Part shown: piece by piece, positions 1 to 9,476 of the stretch | Numbering within the stretch: the stretch's first letter is position 1 | Layout of the letters: the number at the start of each line of letters is the position of its first letter | Assembly: GCA_001275005.1 (NCBI GenBank) | Contig: JWZX01002471.1 | Location: forward strand, 1 to 26,795 | Direction of reading: 5' to 3' | DNA: 26,795 nt | From: Chrysochromulina tobinii | Taxonomy: Eukaryota; Haptophyta; Prymnesiales; Chrysochromulinaceae | Made by a program: the position numbers and the translations under genes | The notes under the pieces: generated by a model | What the model was told of the DNA's origin: nothing | What the model saw: the letters and a program-made list of their open reading frames with translations, nothing else | Database searches by the model: none

Positions 1-21
1 CCTGCCATCAGCAAGAAAGCG

Positions 22-3000
22 TTAATGAGTGTTGGGATGGAGGGGGCAATCAGTGTTAATCAGTGCTGCAGCGTACTCCTTGACAAGCGCGTCCAGCTCG
101 AGCTGCGAGTTCGACGCGCGCTTCTGCACAATGTACTCGTCGTGGTCAGCGTGGTCGGCGCGATCGACGGCCCGCAGCTCTCGCACCGTCGTGCGTGCGA
201 CCTCAAGCAGCGCATGCTGCTCGTGCGGCGATAGCAAGTGGAAGTAGCCGCCGTCCATAAAGCTCTTGGCGCTGATGGCCTGCGCCACAGCCGACGCCGC
301 CTCCATGGATATCCCTGGGCAGCGCTTGCGCACGTAGTCGTAACGGCCAAAGACCGACTCGGCGAGGCGATCGTTGGAGGCGTCGAGGCCGATCGTGTCA
401 ATGTGCATCTGCTTTGAGTTGGCGAATGAGCTGGCGCCATCCTGTGAGACGAGGTGCTTGGCAATGGCAAGCTTCTTGTCGTGCAGCTTGCGGATGCCGG
501 CAACACACTGCACCTCGAGGTACTCTATGGTCTTGAGCTGCGTCACCTTATTGGTGGGGTCTGTCGGGTTGAACAGCTCCTGGTGCACCTGCTTGTACAC
601 AAAGTGCTTCACTGAATTGTCAGGCGACAGCACGAAGTCGTCATCGTGCGTGTACTTCAGGTAGGCGGCGAACTTCGGCTGCACGCTGGCAATCGTCTTG
701 AAGACATTCAGTGTAGCGTCGAGGAGTATGCTGCCGTCCGTCGAAGCTTCAACGAACAGCTGTTCAACCAGGTCGAGCGGCGAATCGTGCAACGGCGTGC
801 CGTCCTTGATGGTGAGCAATGTGACCGGCGAAAAGCTGTCGAGCTCGTAGGCGCAGCCAGTCAGCCAGCGGAGCGGACGAGAGATGAGGAGGTCGATGAT
901 CGCGTTCGCACGGGTCATGGCCACGTACTGCATGGAGCGGAAGCTCATGTAGAGAAAGTCTTCGAGTACATTGGAGTGATCGGCGCAGAAGACAAGCGTG
1001 TGGAGGAACTCGACAATGTATGACCGCATCACGAAGAGCGGGATGGCTGCGTCGTAGTCCAGATCTTGGCGTCCGCCTTCGGCGCGCTCAAAGTGGATCA
1101 CGAACGCCTTGGGATGGGTCCTCTCCAGCCATACCCAGAACTCTCGACCCTTGCCCTTGTAGTACTTGTTTCCATGATGAAGCTCCTTGTACGCAGCACG
1201 CAGCAACTGCGAATACTCAGTGGTCATCCGATCCCAACTGGAGAAGGCATCGAGATGCGGCTTGAGCTCAGCAGCGACGTGCGCCGCCTGAGCCGACGAC
1301 ATCTCCTTGAGGAATATGTTGCGCATGTGCTGGTGGCAGTCAAGCTTGTGGACGCGGGTGATCTCCTGCTGCTCCTCCGTCGAGAACTTGGCCCAGGCCT
1401 CCTCGCCGATCTGCGCACGCTTGCCTGCGGAGATCATTTCCGCGAGGATCGACTTCGCCTTCTCAGCCGTGTTGCAGGTGTCGGACTGGATGGCGCCGCC
1501 GCCCGCGAGGCGCGCCATCGACAGGTCCTCAGGCTTGGGACCCATCCACTTCTCAGCTGGGTAGAGCTCGTGGAACATGACCTTGACTCGGCGGATGAAG
1601 TCACGGAGCTTGGCGAAGCACTTGGACTCGATGGCAGCAGCGATCTTCTCGGACGTGCCGCCCGCCGAGCAGTAGGCGCCGATCAAGATCACGGGCTCGA
1701 GCGGCGCGCCCTCCGCCGGCTCAATGATGACATTCGAAGTGATGGAGGGGTCACCGTCCTTGGTGGTCTCGTCAAAGCCGAGCATCCGGATGGCGAACGC
1801 GAAGGCGACCTTGCGTGCGGCCATGTACTGCTCCATGAACCGCAGCTCGAAGCGGCAGTCGGTGAGCGTGCGGTTGGAGATGGGCGCAGGCTTCAGCCAC
1901 GGCGCAGTCTGCTTCACCACCGCAATGATGTTGGAGCTGATGGCCGATAGGGGTGTCTGATTGGCAAACATCGAGTAGATGGTTACACGGTGCTCGTCCT
2001 CGAGCTTCTTCCCGCCCTTGCCACCGCCCTTGCCTCGGCTTGTGCGCTGCCACTGCGGCATGGACTGGAGCTTGGCGTACGCATCCGCGTGCTCTGCATG
2101 TGCCTTGCTCAACTCCTGAATCTCCTCCTTGAGCGTCTCCACCTCCTGGCGCAGCTCCTCAGCCTCCCCCTGGGCCACATACATCTTCTTGAGGCGCTTA
2201 TTAGAGGTCTCCACCTTGTCGTCGGTCGCCCGCTCGAGCACCCGCGCCCGCGCCGCCATCTTGTTCTTCAGCACACGCATCTGCTCCTTCTCGGCATGCA
2301 GTGCCTCCGCCTCCGCCTCCGTGCCATGCACCTGCCAATAGGTCAGGCAGGTCAGATTGCAGGCAGCAGGCAGGCAGCAGAGAGGGGGTGGCAGCTGACC
2401 TTTTTCTCGAGCACTGCAATGGTCCGCTGGTGCTTCGTGTACTCGACATCTGCTTCATGCCACGCCCGACTGACCTGCCCCTGCAGGGTGAGCTTTTCGG
2501 CGATGAGCTGCTGCAGCTGAGCCTGGAGCGCAGGCAGCTGCTCCTTGGCTGCCCTGACTTGTAGCTCAGCTGTCACACGCGCCTCTTGCTCACGCTGCTC
2601 CGCCGCCTCAGCACGATCCTCCTGCTGCAGGCGACTGGTGTGCTGGATGTCAGCCTCCTGCTGCTTGGCCGCACACTGAAACCCCAGCTTGAGCTTCTCA
2701 GCCTCGAGGGTGCGTACCCTAATCGCAAGCACCTTGACCTCCTCCTTAGACTTCTTGGCTTTCAGCTTGGCCTCCTCCTTCAATCTTGTAGCCTGCTGGC
2801 TTGCCTCGTGCTCTGCCTCTGCCTGCGCTGCGCGCGCTGCGCTGCGCGCTGCCTCCACCTCTGCCTGTGCTGCGCTGCGCAGCTCGTCAAGCCAAGCGAC
2901 ATCTGTCTGCTCGTGCGCGATGATGATCTGCAGCGGGGGAGAGCACGGATTAGAACAGGGATTGCAGCACGAGGGAGCGAGCGGCTCGCCGCTCGGCGCA

Positions 3001-3729
3001 TGTTCCCTCAGCGGCCAGTGGAAGGCGATTCCAATCTCACCAGGTGAGCGGACCACACATCCACGAGACCGCGTCATTGGGCGTGCTCGACACGTCACCA
3101 ACATCCCCAGGGGACATGAGACACGTCAAGATCACGTGCGCCAAGGCAGCCGAGGCAGCCGAGGCAGCCGAGGCAGCAGGGTATGTGTGCAGCATGCGGC
3201 CACGCACGCACGCGGCCACGCACGCACGTGAGCAAACCTTTTGCAGCTCGAGTGGCGTGGCATAGCTGCGGGAGTCACGCGCATGCATCGGCACTGTATC
3301 AGGAACGACGATGGGAGAGCCGGCGTTTTGCGCCAGGCCCACCCAAGGGATCTCGATGACCTCGTCGTCGAGCGCCTGCAGCCGCGCCGTGTTCCGTGCC
3401 TTGTGCCTGACCAGCTTCGAGCGTGGCTCCAAGTACTCACGTGAGAGGATGACCTTGAGCCAGTTGCCAAGTTTCTCAAGTGCCCAGTGCTCTGTGGGTG
3501 GGCGCACACCCACTATGCCGAGAATGACACGCGCCATGGTCAACTGCAGCGTGCCGCGCGCCAGAGTGCCATTCTTGATCAGCTCAAGCACACGGTCATT
3601 CGTACGGCGCAGCACCTTCTTTGTGATGCAGCGCGTGAACGCGTAGCTGTGTGGCGGCTCCGCGCCCGTGCCCGACGCGTGCGCCTCGACGATCACGTCG
3701 ATGTTCGCCCAGAGTAGCTCGTCCTCCAT
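22..3729 (-). CDS. Three-exon gene: coiled-coil protein with transposase-like (RNase H-fold candidate) C-terminal region
   Basis: I join exon 1 (3729-3238), exon 2 (2927-2400) and exon 3 (2331-22, TAA) into a 1109-residue protein. Both introns are phase 0 with AAG|GT donors and CAG acceptors. Frames differ across the 68-bp intron, so splicing is required to connect them. Residues 1-164 are a globular part starting MEDELLWANID. Residues about 165-430 are Ala/Glu/Gln/Lys-rich coiled coil that runs smoothly across the exon 2/3 junction, which supports the join. A basic Gly/Lys stretch follows (near 440-448), then a conserved-looking domain with GFDETTKDGD (about 525-534), SDTCNTAEK (623-631) and DCHQHMRN (671-678). 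The Asp-containing strand motifs followed by a Cys/His cluster are what one expects of an RNase H-like transposase core. From memory this resembles a repetitive, uncharacterised family in algal genomes, but I cannot name it. It could be a mobile-element protein or a domesticated derivative. No terminal inverted repeats were found in the window. Confidence 0.7.
2332..2399 (-). other. Intron 2 of the coiled-coil/transposase-like gene (68 bp)
   Basis: Reading the minus strand, the donor GTCAGC follows AAG and the acceptor TTGGCAG precedes GTG CAT GGC. Length modulo 3 is 2, so removal is needed to keep the coiled-coil frame. The body is built from CTGCC/CAGG short repeats. Confidence 0.75.
2928..3237 (-). 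other. Intron 1 of the coiled-coil/transposase-like gene (310 bp)
   Basis: The donor is AAG|GTTTGC just after the codons for ELQK. The acceptor is CTGCAG|ATC ATC ATC, opening exon 2 (IIIAHEQ). Low-complexity repeats inside it, including a 9-bp tandem repeat and CACG-CACG runs, look non-coding and contrast with the flanking exons. Confidence 0.7.
3143..3180. repeat. 9-bp tandem repeat (GAGGCAGCC type) inside intron 1
   Basis: About four head-to-tail copies of a CCGAGGCAG unit lie in the intron. They look like a simple minisatellite. The short open frames that read Ala-Ala-Glu through it are not credible genes. Confidence 0.8.
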
Positions 3730-4777
3730 CGAATTGACCTTTGCAGGTGATAAATCTGTGCACGGGAGCAACGCGGCGTGTGTGAGTGGTGCACAGAGAT
3801 GAAGGCATAGCGATCGTGCACGTATCCGAACGATGGCGGGAGTGGGTGAACGGTAGTGTAATGATGCTGTGTCCACCGCTTGTTTGCGATGCGCGCGCGC
3901 AGGCTGTGATGCAGGCCGGCTTCGCACCTAATTGACGTTGAGCGTTAGCTTTCTCGCACTGACAGCGAGCGCTCCAGTGGCTCATTCTGCACGAAACGCA
4001 AAAACACAGCCTCTTCGCACGCCGCCGAGCTGGTTAGCTGCTGGCGCGCCTGGCCGGATGTCAGCGGTGCGTCGCCCAGAGATGCACCACTCGAGCCTTT
4101 GCGCGGGAGCCTATCTGAAAGGCCATTGCGAGACGCGAAAGGAGGCGGAGACAGTGTGTGGGGAAAGATTGAGGGCCGAGAAGAAAACGGGGAGAGGAAA
4201 GGCTTCCTTTTTTCCCTCCCAGGGCTCTAGTTCTTGCGTATCTTGACACGATAACGCGTCGATATTTCGGTTTTGCCATCCGATTGACCGCCGTACGCCA
4301 TCCGATTCACTCCGCTTCGGGACTCACACAATCCACAGACCTCGACACAGACCACACGGAACTCAAGTACAACGCCAACACACGACATCTCCAACATGCA
4401 CCAACTTTGGTTGTCATTAAGGCCTTTGCTGCGTTTCTCGCGGGGGCGCCCGGGCGCGGAGGGGCAGCCCACTTAACCCTCTTCCCACCCCACTGTACAG
4501 CCGTGTCTTCGCTCTCTGCCGTCCGGGCGCGCCAGCCTGGCTCCATGAACCGTGCTCCACGATGTGCACAGCCTCCTCCAGACGCAACTGAAGAATCTGA
4601 TCCCTCCCGCCCCCCGCACCCTCGCGGGGAGGGCCTGCGAGGCGCGAGGGCCTTTCCGTTGAACGGGAGAGCCCCGGCGGCTCACGCGCGACGGGTGAGC
4701 CGCGCTCGACTCAGCGCCTCTCTGTCTGTGTCCGTCCTGCCACTGCCGTCCTCGCGCGCGGGCTCACGCCTGCACAC
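3730..4777. other. Intergenic region between the ATP-grasp gene and the coiled-coil gene
   Basis: This holds the 5' flank of the minus-strand gene starting at 3729 and the 3' flank of the gene ending at 4778. I see no convincing coding sequence: the open frames here have biased composition and no recognisable motif. Just upstream of the ATG at 3729 the minus strand reads CCTGCAAAG|GTC, which could be a splice acceptor for a non-coding 5' exon. An 11-bp direct repeat (GCCATCCGATT) occurs at 4275 and 4297. No TATA box or RNA gene could be assigned. Confidence 0.5.
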
Positions 4778-5956
4778 TCACGCCTTCGACGGCATGTGGC
4801 TCGCCCCGATCACGTCCAGTTTGGCGAAGAAGGTGGCGGCGCGCTTACGAGGCACGTCGCACGCTAGGTCGGCGCCTATCCGCGCGTTGACCTCGAAGAT
4901 GCACATGGTGCCATCTGGGCGCACCTTGTAGTTGAAGTTACAGATGCCCGTGAAGCCCGTGCACAGCCTCTCCATCGTATCCAGGTGCGACGGCGGGATG
5001 TCCTCGTGCGAGCGTCGCCGCTCCTGCAGCTCCTGCACGTTCGGCCACACGTACACCCCAGACTCATCACAATCGTACTCGTAGTCGGTGCAGATGGCGT
5101 CGTGGATGGTGCCGTCCTTGACCAGGAGCGAGGTCGCTTTCTCGATGCGCCCCGCGCACAACTCCTGCAGCAGCCACTTGGTCTTGTCGAACACCGGGGA
5201 GCCCGACTTGGCGGCGATCTCTTCTGCAGAGTGCACAATGTAGATCCCCTTGCCGTGCTCGCCTGCGTGCGCCTTGAGCATGCACGGGTAGCTGGCGCTC
5301 GCTGGCGTCTCGTAGTGCTGCGGCAGATACTCCAGCATGCCCAGCGCCTCTGCGTGCCGGAACAGGTTGTACTTGTTGCCGATGCGCGCCACGACGTCAG
5401 CCGCACACGTCAGCAGCTTCCACCCGTGGGTCACGAGCTCGTCGGCGTACCGGCCGATCTCGATGGCCGTGTCGCACTTGCACGGTAGCAGCCAGCACGA
5501 CGCGCCGGCCGGCGCGACCGGCAGCGGCGTCCCTGACCTCCACTCCATCGTATTGCTCGCCGAGATTTTCATCTTCTTCAAGAGCCATTCCCACTCGTTG
5601 GTGGGCGTGATATGAAAGCGCGGCGGAGCGCGCGTGCGCACCTTCTTGCTGTTGACGACCGATGTCGGTTCGTACCGCTCCACCGTGCTGCGCTCACGGC
5701 CGCTTCGCCGGCGCTCGCCCAAGTTGCCATCGGCACCGTTCTCACAGCCAGATGAGGATGCATCCTCGGCCCCCAAGGGCTCGGCGGCCGATGGATCACG
5801 GGCGCGCTTGCCGCCCTTGCGCGCTGACCCGCCGCCCGCCTCCGCCGCCTTGACGTGCGGCATTGTAGTGGGCATCAACCCCGGTGCGAGGCCCTCCAAG
5901 GAAGAGCCGCTGGCGTGCAGTCGCGTCCCTGGCGCGCTTTTCGGCTCATCATTCAT
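4778..5956 (-). CDS. ATP-grasp fold ligase-like protein with basic N-terminal extension
   Basis: The 392-residue protein starts at an ATG in a run of CATT repeats. Residues 1-115 are low complexity and basic, with ARKGGKRARD and RRRSGRERSTVERYEP; this may be a nuclear-targeting or protein-binding tail. Residues about 160-385 read as an ATP-grasp domain: a Lys-containing strand YPCMLKAH (K228), a Gly-rich nucleotide loop AGEHGKG (231-237), the hinge segment LLQELCAG with E265, and the metal-binding end CIFEVNARIG with E355 and N357. ATP-grasp enzymes activate a carboxylate with ATP and join it to an amine or thiol; substrate cannot be inferred here. The stop codon TGA lies inside a strong donor-like GTGAGT (4781-4776), so a further 3' exon is conceivable. 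The domain looks complete without one. Confidence 0.8.
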   Translation of the reverse strand: MNDEPKSAPGTRLHASGSSLEGLAPGLMPTTMPHVKAAEAGGGSARKGGKRARDPSAAEPLGAEDASSSGCENGADGNLGERRRSGRERSTVERYEPTSVVNSKKVRTRAPPRFHITPTNEWEWLLKKMKISASNTMEWRSGTPLPVAPAGASCWLLPCKCDTAIEIGRYADELVTHGWKLLTCAADVVARIGNKYNLFRHAEALGMLEYLPQHYETPASASYPCMLKAHAGEHGKGIYIVHSAEEIAAKSGSPVFDKTKWLLQELCAGRIEKATSLLVKDGTIHDAICTDYEYDCDESGVYVWPNVQELQERRRSHEDIPPSHLDTMERLCTGFTGICNFNYKVRPDGTMCIFEVNARIGADLACDVPRKRAATFFAKLDVIGASHMPSKA

Positions 5957-6152
5957 TCATGCAATTCATTCACACAACCTCGACCGTCGAGGCCCACTTC
6001 ACAGCAAACCAACGGGAGGTGTCTAGTGACGGTCTGACCCGCGAACCCGCCATGTTATATGCCTAGATAGATAGATTCGACTAGAGTAGTTTGCTGCAGG
6101 TTGTTCGCTGCCCGACCTAAATGTACAATTCATACTCACAAAGCGTCGCAGT
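5957..6152 (-). promoter_or_regulatory. Short upstream region of the ATP-grasp gene with TATA-like element
   Basis: This 196-bp gap separates the stop of the IQ-motif gene (6153) from the start of the ATP-grasp gene. On the minus strand ATATAAC occurs at about 6060-6054, near 100 bp before the ATG. A short TAGA tetranucleotide run lies at about 6065-6076. The assignment rests on position and AT-richness only. Confidence 0.25.
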
Positions 6153-7983
6153 TCAGGTTCCCGAGCGAAATCGATTAGTTCGTCCAGTATGTGTCGATGG
6201 CAATGGGACTGCTGCTTTCGCCTCCTTGAAGGACGCCCCCTTGGCTTTCTTCGCTTTTGTGGGCTTCTTCTTTTGGCGAACCCCATTGAGCTTGTTCTTC
6301 ATGACCGCACCAACCTTGACCTCTGTTCTCAAAACTGACCACCCTGAAGCGGTGCGATTCACGGGCATATTGGCACTCGAACGCGATGCTCCAGCAGCCT
6401 CCTCCAGCACGCTTGTAGGTGTGCCACGCTCCCTGAGTTTAGATTTTTCAAGGAATGAGACGCTCCACGTGCTATCTGTGCCCTCTCGTGCCACGCGGTG
6501 CATGAGCCAAGCGGCTTGAATGACGAGGATTGCATGATGCTCTCGCTGCCTTTTGCGCTCCGCGATCCGGAAGCGCACAAGCCGCTGGAGCCACACTGCG
6601 AGGCGCTCGGCTGAATTGATTGAGCCCCGCTGATCTTTGAGCAACTTGGCGTGGGCGCTCTGGTTGCGAACCTTGGCTGGCAGTAGGGTCAAGACGCCGT
6701 CCTTGACGACCACAAGCGCCGCGAGAGTATGCAGATGTCCCTTGAGCGTCATGGCGTCGCCCGTACCCAGTTTGGCCGTAGTCTTCTTGTACACTTTCGA
6801 TTCGACGCCATGCTGGCAGATCCGTGTGACAGCCACGTCCTCCGGGGTCTCGAACTCGGCAAGCTGCAGGTTATTGCACCTTTCGTCTATGGACGCCGTG
6901 AGCTCGACCTGCTCATGGAAGAGCAATGCCAAAGGCGACTTGGGCCGCGGAAAGATGGGTGGGCCGCCAAAGCGCTTCACGTCTGGCGCGTGTCCCTCGG
7001 GGGCCGCACTGATCATCTTGTTCACCGTCGACGTGTACGCTCGCGCGCGGACGCGGTCGTTTGCAAACATAAACAGCCTAAGAACGTCCCCGTTGGTCAT
7101 AGGCCTGGCGTCCTTTGTGAGTGTGATCGCCTGATCCGCGGCAAAGACCACGCTGCCAGCTAGGAGGATGGGCTTCTCCAGGGCGGACTTGAGCATTCTG
7201 GCAATCTGCTTTCGGGTATTCAACCGCGCAACGAGCAGCTTGCGCCGCCTCAGCTTCATCGACGTTGCCATCACTTGTCGGAAGACCTTAGCACGGAATA
7301 TAGCCTGGATCTTTGAGGCAGCTCGAGCCAGGCGACGCGCCTCTATGAGCGGCCGCGCGCGCCGGGCGAGCCGCCGCTGCAAGTCCTCTGCCGCGGCGAG
7401 CAGAGCTGCCTTGGCGGCTCGGATCTTTGGGATGAGCTCCTCCTTGGCGAGCTTTGGATTGGCGAGATAGACCTGGCCATTCTGCTTGGCGAAGCAGATC
7501 TGTGCGAGCGCGCACGCGGTGCCACGTAGCTCGAGTGCGTCGTTAACATTCACCTTGGTGCCCTTGTTGTCGACCGGTGATAACGGCTTGCCACCTGATG
7601 CCTGCCGGATGGAGATGACCTCGACCACCTTGGGGATCCTGAGCTGCGAGATGCTAAAGCTGGCCGTGCTCAAGTCGATGTGCGCAAGAATGTTGATGTT
7701 GGCAACGCTGAAGAGGAGCTCTGCAGGAGTGTAGAGATTGTGGCCGCCCATGATTGCGTCAACCGCCTTGCAATATGCCCTGGCTGCTGCCCGAGGCGCG
7801 GACATGACCCAAGCTGCAATCAACTTAGCGCCCGCTGCCTTCTCTTCGTCGGTCAGAGGTTTTACACGCTCTCGTTGAAGCATGTGCGCCGCGAAAGGGG
7901 CGCCTTCGGTTGCAGATCTAAGAACAGCACCGCCTTGCACGAAAAGATTGTGCTTGGATTCATCAGCATTGGAGACGCGCGGT
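6153..7983 (-). CDS. IQ-motif (calmodulin-binding) protein of two tandem diverged domains; 5' end uncertain
   Basis: The frame is open up to 8009 but has no ATG there. The first in-frame ATG is at 7883, giving 576 residues. A splice acceptor TTGCAG ending at 7984 is plausible, and I place the 5' limit of this exon there. Two IQ motifs are visible: ASKIQAIFRAKVFRQ and AILVIQAAWLMHRVA, with a partial one (WLQRLVRFRIAERKR) just before the second. IQ helices bind calmodulin or EF-hand light chains. Each IQ closes one of two diverged copies of a domain of about 220-250 residues. Paired landmarks are ARAYCKAVDAIM / ARAYTSTVNKMI, a LLF segment, and PKVVEVISIRQ / PEDVAVTRICQ. The C-terminus is Lys-rich (RQKKKPTKAKKAKG). 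Domain copy 1 begins before the 7883 ATG, which argues that translation starts further upstream. Family and function are otherwise unrecognised. Confidence 0.65.
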
Positions 7984-8009
7984 CTGCAACCCCTCAAAAT
8001 AGGAAACAA

Positions 8010-8354
8010 ATAAATTCACGAGAATGCATGCGACGGCCCATTTTCGTTCAGTTCGTTGGGACCTCGCACCAGCCGAGCTCAGCCGTGCGCACAAAGCGTT
8101 TACACGCACCACCCCCAGTCAACGCTCAAGGTGCAGCTGCTACGTCAGCCGCGGCTGACGGAGGTCGCGGACCTGTAGGGTAAAGGTGCGATCGCCCCAA
8201 ACCCATACGGCATCGAACTCAAAACGCAGCTCCACTTCGGGATGAAATCGCCGCGACTGGCGCCGTGACGAGCGCGCCGGCGGCAGCACGAGCGCTACGC
8301 ACCACGCGAGTCGGCCGGAAGAGCACGTGTGCATGCTGCAGGGCTACCTCGCAG
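8010..8354 (-). other. Gap between FkbM-type gene and IQ-motif gene; candidate 5' exon
   Basis: An open minus-strand frame from 8334 ends in a TAG that forms part of a possible donor GTAGCA (8143 onward). Splicing 8144 to 7983 would remove 160 bp, keep phase 2 on both sides, and join a segment containing EVELRFEFDAVWVWGDRTF to the IQ-motif gene. The frame fit is exact but the donor is only moderate, and the ATG would lie just 20 bp past the preceding gene's stop. Treat it as a candidate exon only. Confidence 0.25.
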
Positions 8355-9263
8355 CTACGTCCAAAAGTGCGCTCGCACACCTCGCTTGCGCAGCCGGACC
8401 ATCAGGTTCAGCACCTCGTCAACGGTTTGGTGCCTGGCTATGGGTCCCCAGAACTTCTCCATGATGGTGTGTCGCTCGCTCGGCCCCCACGCCCACATGG
8501 CCTCATAGTACAGCTCATCCACGAGCTGCAAGAGCGAGGGATCCTCTGCAATGCCGCGCATGATGGACATCTCCGTCCGTGCGTGGTCGATGTCGAGCTT
8601 GAGCACCACAAAGTCCTCAGGCCGTGCCACCTCCCGAATCAAGCCGAGCACACTCGCGGCGTCGATGGCCGCCGGCTCAGGCTCGACGCCAACGTTGAAA
8701 AAGGTGGTGATCGCGCGCATCCGCTGCGACAGCCCATGCCACCAGAGCTTGGGGTTGTGCTCGCGCAGCTCCCACGCGTAGATGCGGTCGATGGCCATGC
8801 CGCGCCGCTCGTACAGAGAGACCAAAAAGGGCACCGACGTCGGCTGCCCGTTGGTCGCGTTCGGACCGGAGCAGCCAGCATCAAAGAGGATGGTACGAGC
8901 TCCACGTGGGGGTTGCCGTGGACCTCTCGCGCTGCTCGGCACCAAGTAGCGAGTGTCCTCGAGCTGGACATGGTGCTCGCCGCTCCACTTTGGGTAGCAA
9001 ACGTCCGCGTATGGATGGCGGCCCCAACCCGTCAAGGGCTCGATGTACTCTGTCTGGCCGGCGCAGTGGAACCATGAAATGGCACGGCGCTGCTCTCCGC
9101 TGCGCGGACGACTTGGCGCAGTATTTTGAGCGTAATCGAGCCACGCCACGAGAGCCTTGGCGCTCTGATTGGCGCCGGTGCGGCAGATCCTGTTGTGTTG
9201 TCGCGTGCTCGTCCATGTTAGTTCGAGCTCGCTTGCGTGGTATAAGCACGAGAGGTGGGCCAT
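8355..9263 (-). CDS. FkbM-like methyltransferase domain protein
   Basis: The protein has 302 residues from an ATG at 9263. The core has a class I S-adenosylmethionine fold pattern: motif I ILFDAGCSG (125-133), an acidic residue ending strand 2 (YAWELREHN, E165), then VVLKLDIDHARTEMSI (219-234) and LVDELYYEAMW. The LKLDID...E segment is the hallmark of FkbM-type methyltransferases. An N-terminal segment YIEPLTGWGRHPYADVC precedes the core. Likely role is O-methylation of a sugar or other small acceptor; the substrate is unknown. No signal peptide or membrane helix is evident. It is the middle of a minus-strand run and lies 213 bp from the next FkbM-type gene, but the two share too little sequence to be recent duplicates. 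Confidence 0.75.
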   Translation of the reverse strand: MAHLSCLYHASELELTWTSTRQHNRICRTGANQSAKALVAWLDYAQNTAPSRPRSGEQRRAISWFHCAGQTEYIEPLTGWGRHPYADVCYPKWSGEHHVQLEDTRYLVPSSARGPRQPPRGARTILFDAGCSGPNATNGQPTSVPFLVSLYERRGMAIDRIYAWELREHNPKLWWHGLSQRMRAITTFFNVGVEPEPAAIDAASVLGLIREVARPEDFVVLKLDIDHARTEMSIMRGIAEDPSLLQLVDELYYEAMWAWGPSERHTIMEKFWGPIARHQTVDEVLNLMVRLRKRGVRAHFWT

Positions 9264-9476
9264 ATGACACTCCTCTTAATTAACCAAGGGGCGGCTCGCC
9301 GCAAGGCCCCGTGCTAACCCCTGCTCTTTAAGGAACATCCTACTCGCGAAAATGCATGCGCGCGCAACGTCGTACCCGCTTGGGCCAACAGACTTCACAC
9401 TTTCTACTTGGAACGGAAGAATAGGAAGGTGAACTTTAATTCCTACGACCCTGAACTCGCGCTGATTTCTTTCCCC
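9264..9476 (-). promoter_or_regulatory. Upstream region of the 8355-9263 gene with TTAATTAA element
   Basis: An 8-bp AT palindrome TTAATTAA lies at 9276-9283, 13 bp before the ATG. Similar AT-rich hexamers to octamers precede three other genes in this GC-rich window. Function is inferred from position only. Confidence 0.25.

Noticed and set aside
1066-1950. 294-residue plus-strand frame opposite the coiled-coil/transposase-like gene
   Set aside because: Arg/Leu-rich with no motif, antisense to the conserved-looking domain.
3143-3227. Possible CRISPR-like or functional repeat array
   Set aside because: The units are only 9 bp and contiguous without spacers, so it is a simple minisatellite in an intron.
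4284-4931. 215-residue plus-strand frame in the gap before the ATP-grasp gene
   Set aside because: Pro/Ala/Arg-biased, overlaps the ATP-grasp C-terminus and shows no domain.
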